From: Deinococcus aerius
GTDB taxonomy: Bacteria > Deinococcota > Deinococci > Deinococcales > Deinococcaceae
Reading direction: 5' to 3'
DNA: 64,000 nucleotides
NCBI RefSeq assembly: GCF_002897375.1
Contig: NZ_BFAG01000012.1
Coordinates: 1-64,000 of the forward strand
The notes under the pieces are model-generated. The model was not told the origin of the DNA and ran no database searches. It was given only the letters and a program-made list of their open reading frames with translations. Positions 24,927 through 38,345 of this stretch are shown in pieces (positions within the stretch are counted from its first letter, which is position 1; the number at the start of each line of letters is the position of its first letter). Made by a program: the position numbers and the translations under genes.

Positions 24927-26072
24927 TCACCGCCGGGGGGCGACGAGGGCCAGACCCACCGCTGCCCACCACAGCTCCGCAAAGTGTGGGCTGGGGGGCG
25001 CCGTCACCACGTCCACCACATTCATGGCGGTGAAGCCGAACAGCAGGCTGATGATCAAGGGGTCGCGCGCGAGCGCCGCCCGCCACAGCGCGCAGCCCAT
25101 CACGGCGGTCAGGCCCAGCAGGCCGAGGACGCCACTTTCCAGCAGCCAGTGGAGCCAGACGTTGTGGGCGATGAGCCACACGCTCGACCAGCGGCTGAGC
25201 GCCTCGGGGCAGGCGATGGCGTTGCGGCTGAGGGTGGGCGTGAGCTGGCAGCCCTCCTTCAGGAGGGAGGGGAGGTAGGGCCCCCCCTGGTAGGGGCCGA
25301 CGCCGCCGAGCGGGCTGGTCCGCCACCCGGCCACGGCCTCGCGCCAGACCTGCTCGCGCCCACTCGTCTGCTCGTTCAGCAGGCGCTCGACGGGCCGCAG
25401 GGGGAGGTTGAGCGTCGTGGTGAGGCTCGCCAGCGCCAGGACCAGGCCGCCCGGCAGCAGGACCCACCCGCGCCGCTGCTGGCCCCCGAGGGCGAGGGCC
25501 GCCAGCGTCCCCACCACCAGCGCCAGCAGCGGCCCCCGGCTCCCCGCCGCGAGAAAGGTGGCGAGGGCCAGGCCGCCTGCGGGAAGGCGCCACCCCGGGC
25601 GCCCGCCATGCCAGAACAGGATGATCCAGAGGGCGACGACCGCCACCAGCCCCAGCGACACGACGTAGTAGTACGGGTGTCCCAGCCGCTCCTGCACCCC
25701 CTGGGGGCCCTGGGTGAGGAGGGTGTACCCCCAGGCGGTGGCGAAGATGACCAGTTGGCCCCAGAGCAGCGGCCGCAGGTTCCGGCTGTCCCGCAGGTAG
25801 ACGCCGGCCCCGACCATGGCGAGGATGAGCAGGGTTCGGGCCGCCGCCAACCCCAGCGAGAGCAGCGGCTGCGGCGTGAAGAGGGCCGCGACCAGCTGGG
25901 TGGCCGCGAAGAAGAGCAGCACGCGGCGGGCGGCGGGCGGCAGGGTCCGCACCCGGGTTAGGCAGGCCAGGGCGGCCAGGTACAGGGGGGGAAAGACCGG
26001 GACGAGCGCGAGGAGCCCCCTGACCCACCCCGGGGGCGTGAAGGTGGGCGGGTCAGCCTGGGCCCGTGACAC
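24927..26072 (-). CDS. O-antigen ligase family membrane protein
   Basis: A 381-aa polytopic membrane protein with about ten hydrophobic segments. Features of the Wzy_C/O-antigen ligase family include [19 protein letters not shown], a large periplasmic loop with [20 protein letters not shown] and GPYQGG, and [19 protein letters not shown] near the C terminus. The open frame runs on through tRNA-Glu, so a later start was chosen: GTG at 26072, 7 nt after a TATAGT box. It faces rmlB with a 16-bp gap. It could be the glycan polymerase or the ligase paired with the 20.2-kb gene. Confidence 0.85.
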   Translation of the reverse strand: MSRAQADPPTFTPPGWVRGLLALVPVFPPLYLAALACLTRVRTLPPAARRVLLFFAATQLVAALFTPQPLLSLGLAAARTLLILAMVGAGVYLRDSRNLRPLLWGQLVIFATAWGYTLLTQGPQGVQERLGHPYYYVVSLGLVAVVALWIILFWHGGRPGWRLPAGGLALATFLAAGSRGPLLALVVGTLAALALGGQQRRGWVLLPGGLVLALASLTTTLNLPLRPVERLLNEQTSGREQVWREAVAGWRTSPLGGVGPYQGGPYLPSLLKEGCQLTPTLSRNAIACPEALSRWSSVWLIAHNVWLHWLLESGVLGLLGLTAVMGCALWRAALARDPLIISLLFGFTAMNVVDVVTAPPSPHFAELWWAAVGLALVAPRR

Positions 26073-26079
26073 GGGCGCC

Positions 26080-26085
26080 ACTATA
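26080..26085 (-). promoter_or_regulatory. -10 element for leaderless O-antigen ligase gene
   Basis: On the minus strand TATAGT (5 of 6 consensus) is followed by 7 nt and the GTG at 26072; it lies downstream of the tRNA terminator. Confidence 0.6.
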
Positions 26086-26112
26086 GCGGCCCCACCCGGG
26101 CGGCACCCCAAG

Positions 26113-26137
26113 CAAAAACCCCCGCCGAGGCGGAGGC
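26113..26137 (-). terminator. Terminator downstream of tRNA-Glu
   Basis: Minus-strand stem CCTCCGC / GCGGGGG with loop CTCG followed by TTTTTG, seven bases after the encoded CCA. Confidence 0.8.
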
Positions 26138-26143
26138 TTCCTG

Positions 26144-26231
<88 letters not shown>

Positions 26232-26507
26232 CGTGCTTTCGCTCGCTGCCTTTCAAGGGGCGCCCTGTTCGGGCACGCACGGAAGAATAGCCCAGGGTCG
26301 GGGAACCGTCAACTGCACGCGCTGGGCGGGGAAGCGGGGTCTGCGGGCGGGGGACGGCGTGCCCCCGAATGGGGTTTGACGAACCTGTAGCGTCCCTGCC
26401 CCTACGATAATGGGACGGGTGGGGGGCACCGCCGCGCGGGTGGAGTCCATCCCGCCGCCGCCCCCCGCGCCAGCCCCTCGCCTTTTCCCACAAGGAGCCC
26501 AGACACG

Positions 26508-27569
26508 ATGACCCACACCTCCCCACGCAAGGCGCTGCTGACCGGAATCACCGGCCAGGACGGTTCATACCTCACGGAGCTGCTGCTCGCCAAGGGCTAC
26601 GAGGTCCACGGCATCATCCGCCGCGCGAGTTCCTTCAACACCGAGCGGATCGACCACCTGTACAAGGACAGCCACGAGGAAGACGCCCGGATGTTCCTGC
26701 ACTACGGGGACCTGGCGGACAGCTCCAACCTGCGCGTCCTGATCGAGCGCATCCGGCCCGACGAGGTCTACAACCTGGGGGCGCAGTCCCACGTCAAGGT
26801 GAGCTACGACCAGGCCGAGTACACCGCCGACGTGACGGGCCTCGGGACGCTCCGGCTGCTGGAGGCGATCCGCGACTACCGCGAGCGCACCGGGCACGAG
26901 GTCCGCTACTACCAGGCGAGCAGCAGTGAAATGTTCGGCGCCGCCAAGCCGCCCCAGGGCCTGCACACGCCCTTCCACCCGCGCAGCCCCTACGCCGTGG
27001 CGAAGGTGTACGCCTTCTGGCAGACGGTGAACCACCGCGAGGCCTACGACCTGTACGCCTGCAACGGGATTCTCTTCAACCACGAGAGCCCCAGGCGCGG
27101 GGAAACTTTTGTGACCCGCAAGATCACCCGGGCGGTGGGGCGCATCAAGGTCGGGCTCCAGAAGAAGCTGTACCTGGGCAACCTGGAGGCGAGGCGCGAC
27201 TGGGGCCACGCCCGCGACTACGTCGAGGCGATGTGGCTGATGCTCCAGCAGGACACGCCCCGGGACTACTGCATCGCTACCGGGGAGGCGTACAGCGTGC
27301 GCGAGTTCGCCGAGCGGGCCTTCGGGCGGGTGGGGCTGGACTACCGCGACTACGTGGAGATCGACCCCCGCTACTTCCGCCCCGCCGAGGTCGACTACCT
27401 GCTGGGCGACGCCGAGGAGACCCGCCGCGTGCTGGGCTGGACGCCGCGTACCAGCTTCGACCAGCTGGTCGAGGAGATGGTCGAGCATGACCTGGAGCTG
27501 GCCCGGCAGGAGAAGACCCTGATCAACGCGGGCCACCAGATCGCGCTGCGCGGCATCGGGAACCAGTAG
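26508..27569 (+). CDS. gmd: GDP-mannose 4,6-dehydratase
   Basis: Converts GDP-mannose to GDP-4-keto-6-deoxymannose, the substrate of Fcl. The 353-aa protein shows [20 protein letters not shown] (NADP-binding), [31 protein letters not shown], catalytic [12 protein letters not shown] and the specific [20 protein letters not shown] block. AAGGAG precedes the ATG by 10 nt. fcl follows after 7 bp, so the two form an operon. Confidence 0.96.
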   Translation: MTHTSPRKALLTGITGQDGSYLTELLLAKGYEVHGIIRRASSFNTERIDHLYKDSHEEDARMFLHYGDLADSSNLRVLIERIRPDEVYNLGAQSHVKVSYDQAEYTADVTGLGTLRLLEAIRDYRERTGHEVRYYQASSSEMFGAAKPPQGLHTPFHPRSPYAVAKVYAFWQTVNHREAYDLYACNGILFNHESPRRGETFVTRKITRAVGRIKVGLQKKLYLGNLEARRDWGHARDYVEAMWLMLQQDTPRDYCIATGEAYSVREFAERAFGRVGLDYRDYVEIDPRYFRPAEVDYLLGDAEETRRVLGWTPRTSFDQLVEEMVEHDLELARQEKTLINAGHQIALRGIGNQ

Positions 27570-27576
27570 GGGAAGC

Positions 27577-28530
27577 GTGGACAAGCACTCGAAAATCTAC
27601 GTTGCCGGGCACCGGGGCATGGTGGGGAGCGCGGTGGTGCGCCGCCTCCAGACCGAGGGGTACCGCAATATCGTCACCCGGACGAGCCGGGAACTCGACC
27701 TGCGGAACCAGGCGGCGGTGAACGACTTCTTCGCCGAGGAGCGGCCCGAGATCGTGGTCCTCGCCGCAGCCAAGGTGGGCGGGATTCTCGCCAACAGCAC
27801 CTACCCGGCGCAGTTCCTGTACGACAACCTGATCATCGCGGCGAACGTGATTCACGCGGCGCACGAGAACGGCGTGACCAAGCTCCTCAACCTGGGGTCG
27901 AGCTGCATCTACCCGCGGATGGCGCCGCAGCCGCTGCAAGAAACCGCGCTGCTGACCGGACCGTTGGAGGAGACGAACCGGGCCTACGCGGTCGCCAAGA
28001 TCGCGGCCATCGAGCTGTGCGACCACTACCGCACCCAGTACGGGGACGACTTCATCAGCGCGATGCCGACCAACCTCTACGGGCCGGGGGACAACTTCGA
28101 CCTTCAGGGCTCGCATGTCCTGCCCGCCCTGATGCGGAAGATGGTCGAGGCCAAGGAGAGGCGGGCCCCGCAGGTGGAGGTCTGGGGCAGCGGCAGGCCC
28201 ATGCGTGAGTTCCTGTACGCGGACGACCTCGCCGACGCCTGCCTCTTCCTGCTGCGGCATGTGTCGGTGCCCGGTCCCATCAATGTGGGCACGGGCCAGG
28301 ACCTCAGCATCCGGGAACTGGCCGAACTCATCCGCGACGTGGTGGGGTACGAGGGCGAACTCGTCTTCGACCCCAGCAAGCCCGACGGCACGCCGCGCAA
28401 GCTGCTTGACGTGTCCCGGCTCGCCGCGCTGGGCTGGACCGCTCGAACGGGCCTGCGCGAGGGCATCGAGAAGACGCTGGCCTGGTACCTGCAGGCGCGC
28501 CGGGAAGCGTCCGCGGAACTCAGGAGCTGA
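27577..28530 (+). CDS. fcl: GDP-L-fucose synthase
   Basis: Bifunctional epimerase-reductase making GDP-L-fucose from the Gmd product with NADPH. The 317-aa protein has VAGHRGMVGSAVVRRL, LAAAKVGGILANSTYPAQFL, LNLGSSCIYPRMAPQPLQE, the catalytic RAYAVAKIAAIELC Tyr/Lys and NLYGPGDNFDLQGSHVLPAL. The GTG start lies 7 bp after gmd, with GGGGAAG before it. With ManC, Gmd and Fcl the window encodes a full route from mannose-1-phosphate to GDP-fucose. Confidence 0.95.
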   Translation: MDKHSKIYVAGHRGMVGSAVVRRLQTEGYRNIVTRTSRELDLRNQAAVNDFFAEERPEIVVLAAAKVGGILANSTYPAQFLYDNLIIAANVIHAAHENGVTKLLNLGSSCIYPRMAPQPLQETALLTGPLEETNRAYAVAKIAAIELCDHYRTQYGDDFISAMPTNLYGPGDNFDLQGSHVLPALMRKMVEAKERRAPQVEVWGSGRPMREFLYADDLADACLFLLRHVSVPGPINVGTGQDLSIRELAELIRDVVGYEGELVFDPSKPDGTPRKLLDVSRLAALGWTARTGLREGIEKTLAWYLQARREASAELRS

Positions 28531-28543
28531 CGGGGCTGGACGG

Positions 28544-28574
28544 GTGGCCGGACGGAAGGCGCGGGTCCGGCCGC
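28544..28574 (+). terminator. Possible terminator after fcl
   Basis: Stem GTGGCCGGAC / GTCCGGCCGC (10 bp) followed by only a weak T-containing tract (TCCTCTT). Confidence 0.45.
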
Positions 28575-28655
28575 TCCTCTTGCGGCAGTCCCCCGGCGCG
28601 TCAACAGAACGTCAGACCCGCCCTGCTACAGTCCGGGAACGGAGTGAGTTGACCT

Positions 28656-30083
28656 ATGCCCATCAAATTCGGAACGGACGGCTGGCGGGACATCATCGCC
28701 GAGGACTTCACCTACGCGAACGTCCGGGAGGTCGCGCGGGCCCACGCGCAGGCGTTGCGGGCGGGCGGGGGGCAGTCCGTGGTCGTGGGCTACGATACCC
28801 GCTTCCAGGGGGCGGGCTTCGCGCGGGTGGTCGCGGAGGTCATGGCGGGGGAGGGCCTGCGGGTCCTGCTCGCCCGGGAGTACCTGCCCACCCCGGCCCT
28901 GTCCTTCGCGGTGGTGCACCACGCGGCGGCGGGCGGCGTGATGATCACCGCCTCGCACAACCCGCCCCAGTACAGCGGGTACAAGATCAAGGGGGCGTAC
29001 GGGGGCAGCGCGACCCCGGCCATCGTCGCCGAGATTGAACGGGCGCTCCAACACCCGGAGGTGTATCGCGGTCCCGCCGGGAGCATCGGGCCGCTGGACA
29101 TCCGGGGGGCGTACTACGCGCAACTGGACCGGCAACTCGACCTGGAGACGCTGCGGGGCTACCGGGGAACGGTCATCCACGACGCGATGGGCGGGGCGGG
29201 GTGCGGCTGGCTGACGGGCTACGCGCGGCACGCGGGGCTGAACCTCGACCTGCGCGAGCTGCACGGGCGGCCCGATCCCCTCTTCCACGGGGTCAACCCC
29301 GAGCCGATTCCGCAGAGCCTGGGCGAACTGATGGGCCTGCTGGCGAACGAGACGGGAACGGCTCTGGGTGTGGTGACCGACGGGGACGCCGACCGGGTGG
29401 GGGCAGTCACGGCGGGCGGTCGGTTCTTCAACAGCCACCAGATTTTCGCGGTGCTGCTGCGGCATCTCCACGGGCGCGGGGTGCGCGGGCGGGTGGTCAA
29501 AACCGTGTCGGGCAGCCGGGTGATCGAGCTGCTCGCGGAGCGGCTGGGGCTCAGCCTGCTGGAGACGCCGGTGGGCTTTAAGTACATCACCGACGCTTTT
29601 TTAGAAGGGCAGGCGGACGAGGCTCTGGCCGTCCTGATGGCGGGTGAGGAGTCGGGCGGGCTGGCCTCGCGCGGGCACATTCCTGAGCGGGACGGCCTCT
29701 TGAACAGCCTGCTGATGGTTGAGGCGATGGCGGCGAGCGGGAAGAGCCTGGACGAGCTGTTCGCCGCCATCGAGGCGGAGGTGGACTTCCGGCACCACTA
29801 TGACCGGGGCGACCTGCACCTGGGCGCGGGGTTCGACAAGAACGCGCTGCTGAGGGAGGCGCAGGGCTACCGGGAGATTGCGGGCCATGTGGTGGAGGGC
29901 GTGAAGACCATCGACGGTGTCAAGCTGCTGCTCTCGGGCGGCGCCTCCGCTATGTTCCGCGCCTCGGGAACGGAGCCGGTCGTGCGGGTCTACGTCGAGG
30001 CGCAGACGCCGGAGGCCGTGCGGGCCATCCTCGACGAGGCGACGCGGCGGGTCCTCGCGCTCGATGTGGGGCAGCCGGTCTAA
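28656..30083 (+). CDS. Phosphoglucomutase/phosphomannomutase family protein
   Basis: A 475-aa alpha-phosphohexomutase that interconverts hexose-6- and hexose-1-phosphates, supplying glucose-1-P to RmlA or mannose-1-P to ManC. It shows [15 protein letters not shown], the phosphoserine loop [17 protein letters not shown], metal loop [13 protein letters not shown], sugar-recognition loop [14 protein letters not shown] and phosphate-binding [23 protein letters not shown] lies 8 nt before the ATG. Sugar preference cannot be fixed from sequence. It converges with lpdA over a shared terminator. Confidence 0.93.
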   Translation: MPIKFGTDGWRDIIAEDFTYANVREVARAHAQALRAGGGQSVVVGYDTRFQGAGFARVVAEVMAGEGLRVLLAREYLPTPALSFAVVHHAAAGGVMITASHNPPQYSGYKIKGAYGGSATPAIVAEIERALQHPEVYRGPAGSIGPLDIRGAYYAQLDRQLDLETLRGYRGTVIHDAMGGAGCGWLTGYARHAGLNLDLRELHGRPDPLFHGVNPEPIPQSLGELMGLLANETGTALGVVTDGDADRVGAVTAGGRFFNSHQIFAVLLRHLHGRGVRGRVVKTVSGSRVIELLAERLGLSLLETPVGFKYITDAFLEGQADEALAVLMAGEESGGLASRGHIPERDGLLNSLLMVEAMAASGKSLDELFAAIEAEVDFRHHYDRGDLHLGAGFDKNALLREAQGYREIAGHVVEGVKTIDGVKLLLSGGASAMFRASGTEPVVRVYVEAQTPEAVRAILDEATRRVLALDVGQPV

Positions 30084-30095
30084 GGGGCAAGAGGG

Positions 30096-30128
30096 GAGGG
30101 GCGGGACAGCTTCGGCCTCCCGCCCCTC
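30096..30128. terminator. Bidirectional terminator
   Basis: Arms GAGGGGCGGGA and TCCCGCCCCTC (11 bp) between the convergent phosphomutase and lpdA genes, with A-rich and T-rich flanks. Confidence 0.75.
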
Positions 30129-30158
30129 TCTTCCTGATGGCTGAACGCTGACCGCTTC

Positions 30159-31565
30159 CTACATATGCAGCGCCCGCTTGTCCGCTGCCAGCGCCGCTTC
30201 CTTCACCACTTCGCTCAGGGTGGGGTGGGCGTGGACGGTGCGGGCGAGGTCCTCCGCGCTGCCGCCGAACTCCATCAGGGTGACCGCCTCGCCGATGAGT
30301 TCAGAGACGTTGGGGCCGACCATGTGGACGCCGATGATCTTGTCGCTGTCGGCATCCGCGACGACTTTGACGAAACCGCGCGGGTCGCCGTGGCCCAGCG
30401 CGCGCCCGTTGGCGCTGAAGGGGAACTGCCCGGCCTTGACCTTGAGGCCCTTCTCCCGCGCCTGCTTTTCCGTCAGGCCCGCCCAGGCGATCTCGGGGGA
30501 GGTGTAGATCACCCAGGGGATCACGTCGTAGTTGACGTGCCCGGCCTGCCCGGCGATCAGCTCGGCGACCGCCACGCCCTCCTCCTCGGCCTTGTGGGCG
30601 AGCATGGCACCGCCGACCACGTCACCGATGGCGTAGACGCCGGGGAGGTTGGTGCGGTAGTGCCCGTCCACCTTCACGAAGCCGCGCTCGTCGAGTTCCA
30701 GGCCGACCGCCTCGGCCCCCAGCCCCTTCGTGTTCGGCACGCGCCCGATGGAGACGATCAGCTTGTCGAACTGCGCGGTGACCTGATTGCCCTTCTCCTC
30801 GTAGGTGACGGTGACGCCGGAGTCAGTCTGCTGCACTTCCGTGATCTTCACGCCGAAGTGGAACTCCAGGCCCTGCTTCTGGAACTGCTTGAGGGCCTCC
30901 TTGCTCACGGCCTCGTCGGCGGCCATCAGGAAGCCGGGGAGGGCCTCCAGGATGGTGACCTGCGCGCCCAGGCGGCGCCACACGCTGCCCAGCTCCACGC
31001 CGATCACGCCCGCGCCGATGATGCCGAGCCGACCGGGCACCTGCTCGAAGGCGAGGGCACCGCTGTTCTCGACGATGTGCTCGCCGAAGGGGGCGCCGGC
31101 CAGCTCGCGCGGGTTGCTGCCGGTCGCCACGATCACGTTCCCCGCGTGAATTTCGGTCCCGGCGGCGTCCACGATCCAGCCGCCCTCCTCCTGCCGGACG
31201 AGGCGCCCCAGGCCGTGAATGCTCGTCACCTTGTTCTTGCGGAAGAGGAAGGCGACGCCGCCCGTGAGCTTGTCCACCACGCTTTCCTTGCGGCCCAGCA
31301 TCTTCGTCAGGTCCACGCGGGCGCCGTCCACCTGGATGCCGTGTTCCTGCGCCTCGTGGCTAATCATCTCGAAGCGCTCGCTGGAGTCGAGCAGCGCCTT
31401 GCTGGGAATGCAGCCCACGTTGAGGCAGGTGCCGCCCAGCGAGGCCTTGCCGTTCCGCTCGAAGGCGTCCACGCAGGCGGTCTTGAAGCCGAGTTGCGCG
31501 GCGCGAATGGCGGCCACGTACCCCGCCGGGCCGCCCCCAATCACCACTACGTCGTAGGAGTCCAT
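30159..31565 (-). CDS. lpdA: Dihydrolipoyl dehydrogenase (E3)
   Basis: FAD enzyme that reoxidises dihydrolipoamide in 2-oxoacid dehydrogenase complexes and the glycine cleavage system. The 468-aa form starts [20 protein letters not shown] (FAD Rossmann), has the redox disulphide [16 protein letters not shown], the NAD domain [23 protein letters not shown] motif [16 protein letters not shown] and the C-terminal [15 protein letters not shown] with the catalytic His-Glu pair. The ATG at 31565 fits homologues better than the upstream start at 31586. No E1 or E2 gene is in the window. Confidence 0.95.
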   Translation of the reverse strand: MDSYDVVVIGGGPAGYVAAIRAAQLGFKTACVDAFERNGKASLGGTCLNVGCIPSKALLDSSERFEMISHEAQEHGIQVDGARVDLTKMLGRKESVVDKLTGGVAFLFRKNKVTSIHGLGRLVRQEEGGWIVDAAGTEIHAGNVIVATGSNPRELAGAPFGEHIVENSGALAFEQVPGRLGIIGAGVIGVELGSVWRRLGAQVTILEALPGFLMAADEAVSKEALKQFQKQGLEFHFGVKITEVQQTDSGVTVTYEEKGNQVTAQFDKLIVSIGRVPNTKGLGAEAVGLELDERGFVKVDGHYRTNLPGVYAIGDVVGGAMLAHKAEEEGVAVAELIAGQAGHVNYDVIPWVIYTSPEIAWAGLTEKQAREKGLKVKAGQFPFSANGRALGHGDPRGFVKVVADADSDKIIGVHMVGPNVSELIGEAVTLMEFGGSAEDLARTVHAHPTLSEVVKEAALAADKRALHM

Positions 31566-31631
31566 AACCGTTCCCGAGCCTACCACCCCCTTCTCATGCG
31601 GATTGCGGTGCGTTCCCGGTGGAGGGACAGG

Positions 31632-32585
<954 letters not shown>

Positions 32586-32610
32586 GGGGGCTCCTTCGTG
32601 TGGGGGGACT

Positions 32611-33729
32611 TCAGGGGTGGGCCGATTCCAGCCGCGCCCTGATTGTGCCGGGGGTCAGGATGGGGGACACGGCGTGCAGGCTCTCGACCGTGAGCGCGGC
32701 GGCGGCGTGCCCGTGGCGGGCGGCCTCGGCGGGGGGGTGCCCGGCCAGGAGGGCGGCCAGGTACGCGGCGAGCATGGCGTCCCCGGCGCCCGTCACGTCG
32801 GCAACCTGTGCGGAAAGGGCGGGAACCTCGGTCACGCCGTCCGGGGTGGAGAGCAGGCTGCCCCGCTCGCCCCGCCGGACCCAGACCGTCTGCACGCCCC
32901 GCGCGTGGAGCTGACCTGCCGCCCCGGCGAGAGCGTCAGATGTGTTGGGGATGTCCTGCCCGACCAGGGCCGCGAGTTCGGCGACGTTCGGCGTGACGGT
33001 GTGGGGGACGAGTCCCGACGCCAGGGCCGGGAGGAGCCGCCCCGCCTTGGGCACGCTGACGGGCTCGAAGACGACCGGCGTGCTCCCCTGGGCGCAGAGG
33101 GTCAGCAGGTGCGTCAGGGTTTCGGTGCTCAGATTGCCGTCCGCGATCACCCAGGAGGCGCCGCGCAGCACTCCCCGCCGATCATTCAACGCGGCGGGAG
33201 TCAGGGCGTCCGTCGCCCCCATTGCCGCCACCGCGATCACCAGTTCCCCGCGCTCGTCGAGAACGGCGGTGTAGGTGCCGGTAGGCCTGTCCGAACGCAG
33301 CACGTTCCGCACGTCCACGCCCGCCGCCTCGGTCTCGCGCAGCAGCAGGTCACCGTTCGGGTCCCGGCCCACCGCCGCGATCAGGTGGGTGGGAACGCCC
33401 AGCCGCGCCAGATTTTCCGCGATGTTGCGGGCCACGCCGCCCGGGGCCTGGGTCGTCACGCCGGGGTTGCTGGTGCCGGGCACGGCGGGGGCGAGGGTGC
33501 GGGCCTTCACGTCCACATTTGCGCCGCCGATGACAACCACGTGGGGGTCGTTCTCCGGTGCGACCACGTAGCCGCGGCCCAGCAGGAAGCCCTTGCGGGT
33601 CAGGTTGCTGACGTGGACGTTCACTGCCGCGCGGGAGGTTCCCAGGCGACGGGCCAGGTCTTCCGGGGTGCTGAGCGGGGACTCGCGGATCAGGCGCAGG
33701 AGGTCTCGCTCGCGGTCGGTCAGGGACAT
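32611..33729 (-). CDS. psuK: Pseudouridine kinase with N-terminal helix-turn-helix (PfkB family)
   Basis: Phosphorylates pseudouridine to the substrate of PsuG. Of 372 aa, residues 1-55 form a winged helix-turn-helix ([40 protein letters not shown]) and the rest is a PfkB/ribokinase domain: [17 protein letters not shown], the [15 protein letters not shown] glycine signature and the catalytic [17 protein letters not shown] near the C terminus. The HTH may let the protein regulate its own operon. A promoter candidate lies directly upstream. Confidence 0.92.
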   Translation of the reverse strand: MSLTDRERDLLRLIRESPLSTPEDLARRLGTSRAAVNVHVSNLTRKGFLLGRGYVVAPENDPHVVVIGGANVDVKARTLAPAVPGTSNPGVTTQAPGGVARNIAENLARLGVPTHLIAAVGRDPNGDLLLRETEAAGVDVRNVLRSDRPTGTYTAVLDERGELVIAVAAMGATDALTPAALNDRRGVLRGASWVIADGNLSTETLTHLLTLCAQGSTPVVFEPVSVPKAGRLLPALASGLVPHTVTPNVAELAALVGQDIPNTSDALAGAAGQLHARGVQTVWVRRGERGSLLSTPDGVTEVPALSAQVADVTGAGDAMLAAYLAALLAGHPPAEAARHGHAAAALTVESLHAVSPILTPGTIRARLESAHP

Positions 33730-33738
33730 GGCTTAAGC

Positions 33739-33768
33739 AAGATAAAGGGACTTAGTAGAGTTAAACAA
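33739..33768 (-). promoter_or_regulatory. Predicted psuKG promoter
   Basis: Minus strand: TTGTTT (33768-33763), 18-bp spacer, TATCTT (33744-33739), 9 nt before the psuK ATG. The region between -10 and ATG holds the palindrome GCTTAAGC, a possible operator. Confidence 0.45.
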
Positions 33769-33769
33769 G

Positions 33770-34026
33770 GGGCAGAGTATCTTGATGCGGTTTGCCCCCA
33801 CCCCCAGCCCCTACCCCCAGAGGGGGCAGGGGAGCTTTCCGCTGCGCTCGGCAAAGGGCTCGCTCACCTCGCCGGTGGCCGTCCTTCGCCACGCGCAAGG
33901 TTTGATCTTGCTGCATTCCAAGCTGCGTCCCCACCGTCTCGCTGCGCGAGCCGACGTGGTGAAGGCGGTGCGAGAGCAAGTTGCTGGCAGGAATGGCCCG
34001 TCCACCATAGACGGTTTTGAGAAGCT
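33770..34026. repeat. Intergenic GC-rich element with inverted repeat
   Basis: About 250 bp without a credible gene. It contains CCCCTACCCCC (33808-33818) facing GGGGGCAGGGG (33822-33832), a style also seen at 1429-1458 and 47676-47840. It may be a copy of a small dispersed intergenic repeat. Confidence 0.4.
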
Positions 34027-34860
34027 TCAGCTTGGGTTGGTCTTTGTCGCTTTCCAGAGGTCGAGCATTTCCTGGGCCTCGTCCGCGTGCATCTGCTCGA
34101 TGAGGGCGCCGCGGTGGGTGGCGATGCTCTGGCCCTCGGCTCGAGCCTGTTCCCAGACGCTGAGGAGGGTTCGGGCCTCCTCGGCTTCCTGGTCTGTCAC
34201 GCCGAAGGTGGTGTTGGCAATCCCGATTTGATCCGGGTGGATGACGGTCTTTCCGGCGAAGCCGAGGGTGCGGCCCTGCTCGCATTCGTGGGAGAAGCCC
34301 TCTGGGTCGCGCACGTCGTTATATACGGCATCGAGCGGGATTTTGCCGTGGGCGCGGGCGGCCAGGACCACTGCCGACAGGGCGTGGAGCAGGGGCAGGC
34401 GGCCGGGGGCGGGGCGGGTTCTCAGCGCCCGCGTGAGGTCGTTGGCGCCCACGATCATGCCCGCCACACCGGGCACCGCCGCGATCTCCGGGGCGCGCAG
34501 CACACCCAGGGGGGTTTCGATCATCGGCCACAGCGGCACGCGCAGGTGCAGGCCCGCGAGCACGGCGGGGTCCTCGGCTTTGGGGAGCACGATCCCGTCC
34601 ACGCCGCCCAGCAGGGCCATCTCGCGGTCGTCGTGTTCCCAGGGGGTGCCCAGGCCGTTCACCCGCACGAACAGCGGGCCGGGCCAGCGCCATGCGAGGG
34701 CCGCCCTGACGTTCTCCCGCGCCGCCTCCTTGTGTTCCGGCGCCACGGCGTCCTCCAGGTCGAGGATCACCGCGTCCGCGTGCAGGGTGCGGGCCTTCTC
34801 GATGGCGCGCGGCTTGTCGCCGGGCACGTAGAGAACGCTCCGCAGCGGCTTAACGCTCAC
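34027..34860 (-). CDS. CitE-like HpcH/HpaI aldolase/citrate lyase family protein
   Basis: A 277-aa TIM-barrel lyase of the CitE-like group; family members act on CoA thioesters such as malyl- or citramalyl-CoA. Visible blocks are KPLRSVLYVPGDKPRAIEKA, ADAVILDLEDAVAPEHK (metal-binding Glu/Asp), LFVRVNGLGTPWEHDDREMA, GIVLPKAEDP, MIETPLGVL and MIVGANDLTRAL. No citrate lyase alpha or gamma gene is nearby, so it is not the classical citrate lyase. The GTG at 34860 was chosen by homology; a further GTG lies at 34893. It overlaps the 32-aa ORF. Confidence 0.88.
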   Translation of the reverse strand: MSVKPLRSVLYVPGDKPRAIEKARTLHADAVILDLEDAVAPEHKEAARENVRAALAWRWPGPLFVRVNGLGTPWEHDDREMALLGGVDGIVLPKAEDPAVLAGLHLRVPLWPMIETPLGVLRAPEIAAVPGVAGMIVGANDLTRALRTRPAPGRLPLLHALSAVVLAARAHGKIPLDAVYNDVRDPEGFSHECEQGRTLGFAGKTVIHPDQIGIANTTFGVTDQEAEEARTLLSVWEQARAEGQSIATHRGALIEQMHADEAQEMLDLWKATKTNPS

Positions 34861-34948
34861 GCTCGGCGCCCTGACACCGGGGTTTGGCCGCACTCGACAC
34901 GAGCAGGAAGGGCAGGAGGACGAGGAGGAACTTGAGGGGGCGCTTCAT
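34850..34948 (-). CDS. 32-aa signal-peptide-like ORF overlapping the CitE-like gene
   Basis: Starts MKRPLKFLLVLLPFLLVSSA and ends with a basic tail (CQGAERER). It has a Lys/Arg start and a Leu-rich core like a signal peptide or small membrane protein. A TAACCT box lies 6 nt before the ATG, the leaderless pattern of this genome, and its stop codon overlaps the start region of the CitE-like gene. It may be a real small membrane peptide, a coupling leader, or a remnant. Confidence 0.45.
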   Translation of the reverse strand: MKRPLKFLLVLLPFLLVSSAAKPRCQGAERER

Positions 34949-34954
34949 GGGGTC

Positions 34955-34960
34955 AGGTTA
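34955..34960 (-). promoter_or_regulatory. -10 element ahead of the 32-aa ORF / CitE-like gene
   Basis: Minus strand TAACCT followed by 6 nt and the ATG at 34948. Confidence 0.45.
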
Positions 34961-35184
34961 CTCGCCCGGCTCACGGACACGGAGGCCTGCAAACTTGAGC
35001 GCATGGGCGACGATCAACGCCGTCTCCTGAACGGTGAATGTCGTCCTCTCATGCCCGGACCAAACTTGAACGAGGTAGTCGCCCTCTGCCGTCTCCTCGA
35101 TATTGAGCAGGTTCAAGGCATTCTGGTAGACCTCCAGGTTCATCGAGTCTCGTTCGATGTCGCTCGCCACGACGAACTCCAGGC

Positions 35185-35188
<4 letters not shown>
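34958..35188 (-). CDS. Small hypothetical protein
   Basis: A 76-aa acidic protein; I do not recognise the family. It contains DSMNLEVYQNALNLLNIEET and GDYLVQVWSGHERTTFTVQE, suggesting a small alpha/beta fold. The GTG at 35188 overlaps the stop codon of the VOC gene (GTGA), which argues for coupled translation with it. No membrane segment or metal cluster is visible. Confidence 0.65.
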
Positions 35189-35568
<380 letters not shown>

Positions 35569-35574
35569 GGGGAG

Positions 35575-35580
35575 AGCATA
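35575..35580 (-). promoter_or_regulatory. -10 element for leaderless VOC gene
   Basis: Minus strand TATGCT followed by 6 nt and the ATG at 35568. Confidence 0.55.
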
Positions 35581-35594
35581 GGCTTGCGGCACAT

Positions 35595-36097
35595 TCAGGC
35601 GGGCATTTCGAGCCCCGCGTAGGGGCTGAGGTCATCCCGCAGCGGGTAGACCATTGCCGCCGGAGTGTCCGGGCGCAGGCCAAATTCGGCGGCCCGGCGG
35701 AAGCCGAAGCGCGGGTAGTACTCCTCATGGCCCCACAGCACCACCATCGGCTCGGGGCGGCCACACAGCCGGGCCAGCACGCTCCTCATCAGCGCGCTGC
35801 CGATGCCCCGGCGCTGGAACTCGGGCAGAACGCTGAGGGGGCCCAGCAGCAGCACGCGCCGGGGCCGCTCGGGATGCTCCGGGTCACCCCGCAACTCGGC
35901 GGGCGCGACGATCACGTGGCCGACCACTTGACCTTGGACCTCGGCCACCAGCGAGAGGTCGGGGAGGAACCAGCCCGAGGCGCGAATCTCCCCGATCATC
36001 TCGTTTTCCCGGACGCCACCGCCATCGGTGAAGGCCAGGCGGGTGACCTCGGCAATAGCGGGGGCGTCGGCGGGCTGTTCGGGGCGGATGTGGGGGG

Positions 36098-36101
<4 letters not shown>
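35595..36101 (-). CDS. GNAT family N-acetyltransferase
   Basis: A 168-aa GCN5-type acetyltransferase. It starts with HIRPEQPADAPAIAEVTRLA and has the acetyl-CoA motif LSVLPEFQRRGIGSALMRS, then VVLWGHEEYYPRFGFRRAAE, as in the YhbS-like subgroup. The GTG at 36101 overlaps the stop of the RIO-type kinase gene (GTGA), so the two are coupled. Longer versions of the frame read through the kinase gene and are discarded. Substrate unknown. Confidence 0.88.
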
Positions 36102-36985
<884 letters not shown>

Positions 36986-37003
36986 GGTCGCCCCGTGGGC
37001 GCG

Positions 37004-37129
37004 TCAGGCCCGGATTGTCGTGGGGAGGGCGGCTGCGGAAGTGGGTGCGGCAAGGTGACTCCTGGATGCGGGGGCGAAGCTTCCTCGTTCGGTCGCGGTC
37101 AGGCTGACAATGGGGTTGATGTCGGTCAT
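37004..37129 (-). CDS. 41-aa ORF with strong ribosome binding site
   Basis: Starts MTDINPIVSLTATERGSFAP and ends ALPTTIRA. GGAGGT lies 8 nt before its ATG, among the best Shine-Dalgarno sites in the window, and the stop is 18 bp before the TTG of the RIO kinase. I recognise no family. It may be a small protein or a leader peptide controlling the kinase gene with its weak start codon. Confidence 0.5.
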   Translation of the reverse strand: MTDINPIVSLTATERGSFAPASRSHLAAPTSAAALPTTIRA

Positions 37130-37295
37130 GCACAGCACCTCCTTCCGGTGTTGCCCCCACCGTAGCAGGTGAGGGAGGGGTGAGGCAGCGGGGAGGCGGT
37201 GGGTAGGCCATCCTGCCTACCCGGGGAAGCCTCAAGGCGCCTTGGGCTGACTGGTGGGAGGACCCTGGAAGGCGGCTCTTCTAATAACGGCAGGT

Positions 37296-38345
<1,050 letters not shown>

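Noticed and set aside
26376..26411. Promoter TTGACG ... GATAAT before gmd
   Set aside because: The spacer is 24 bp, too long for a normal sigma-70 promoter, so it is not listed.
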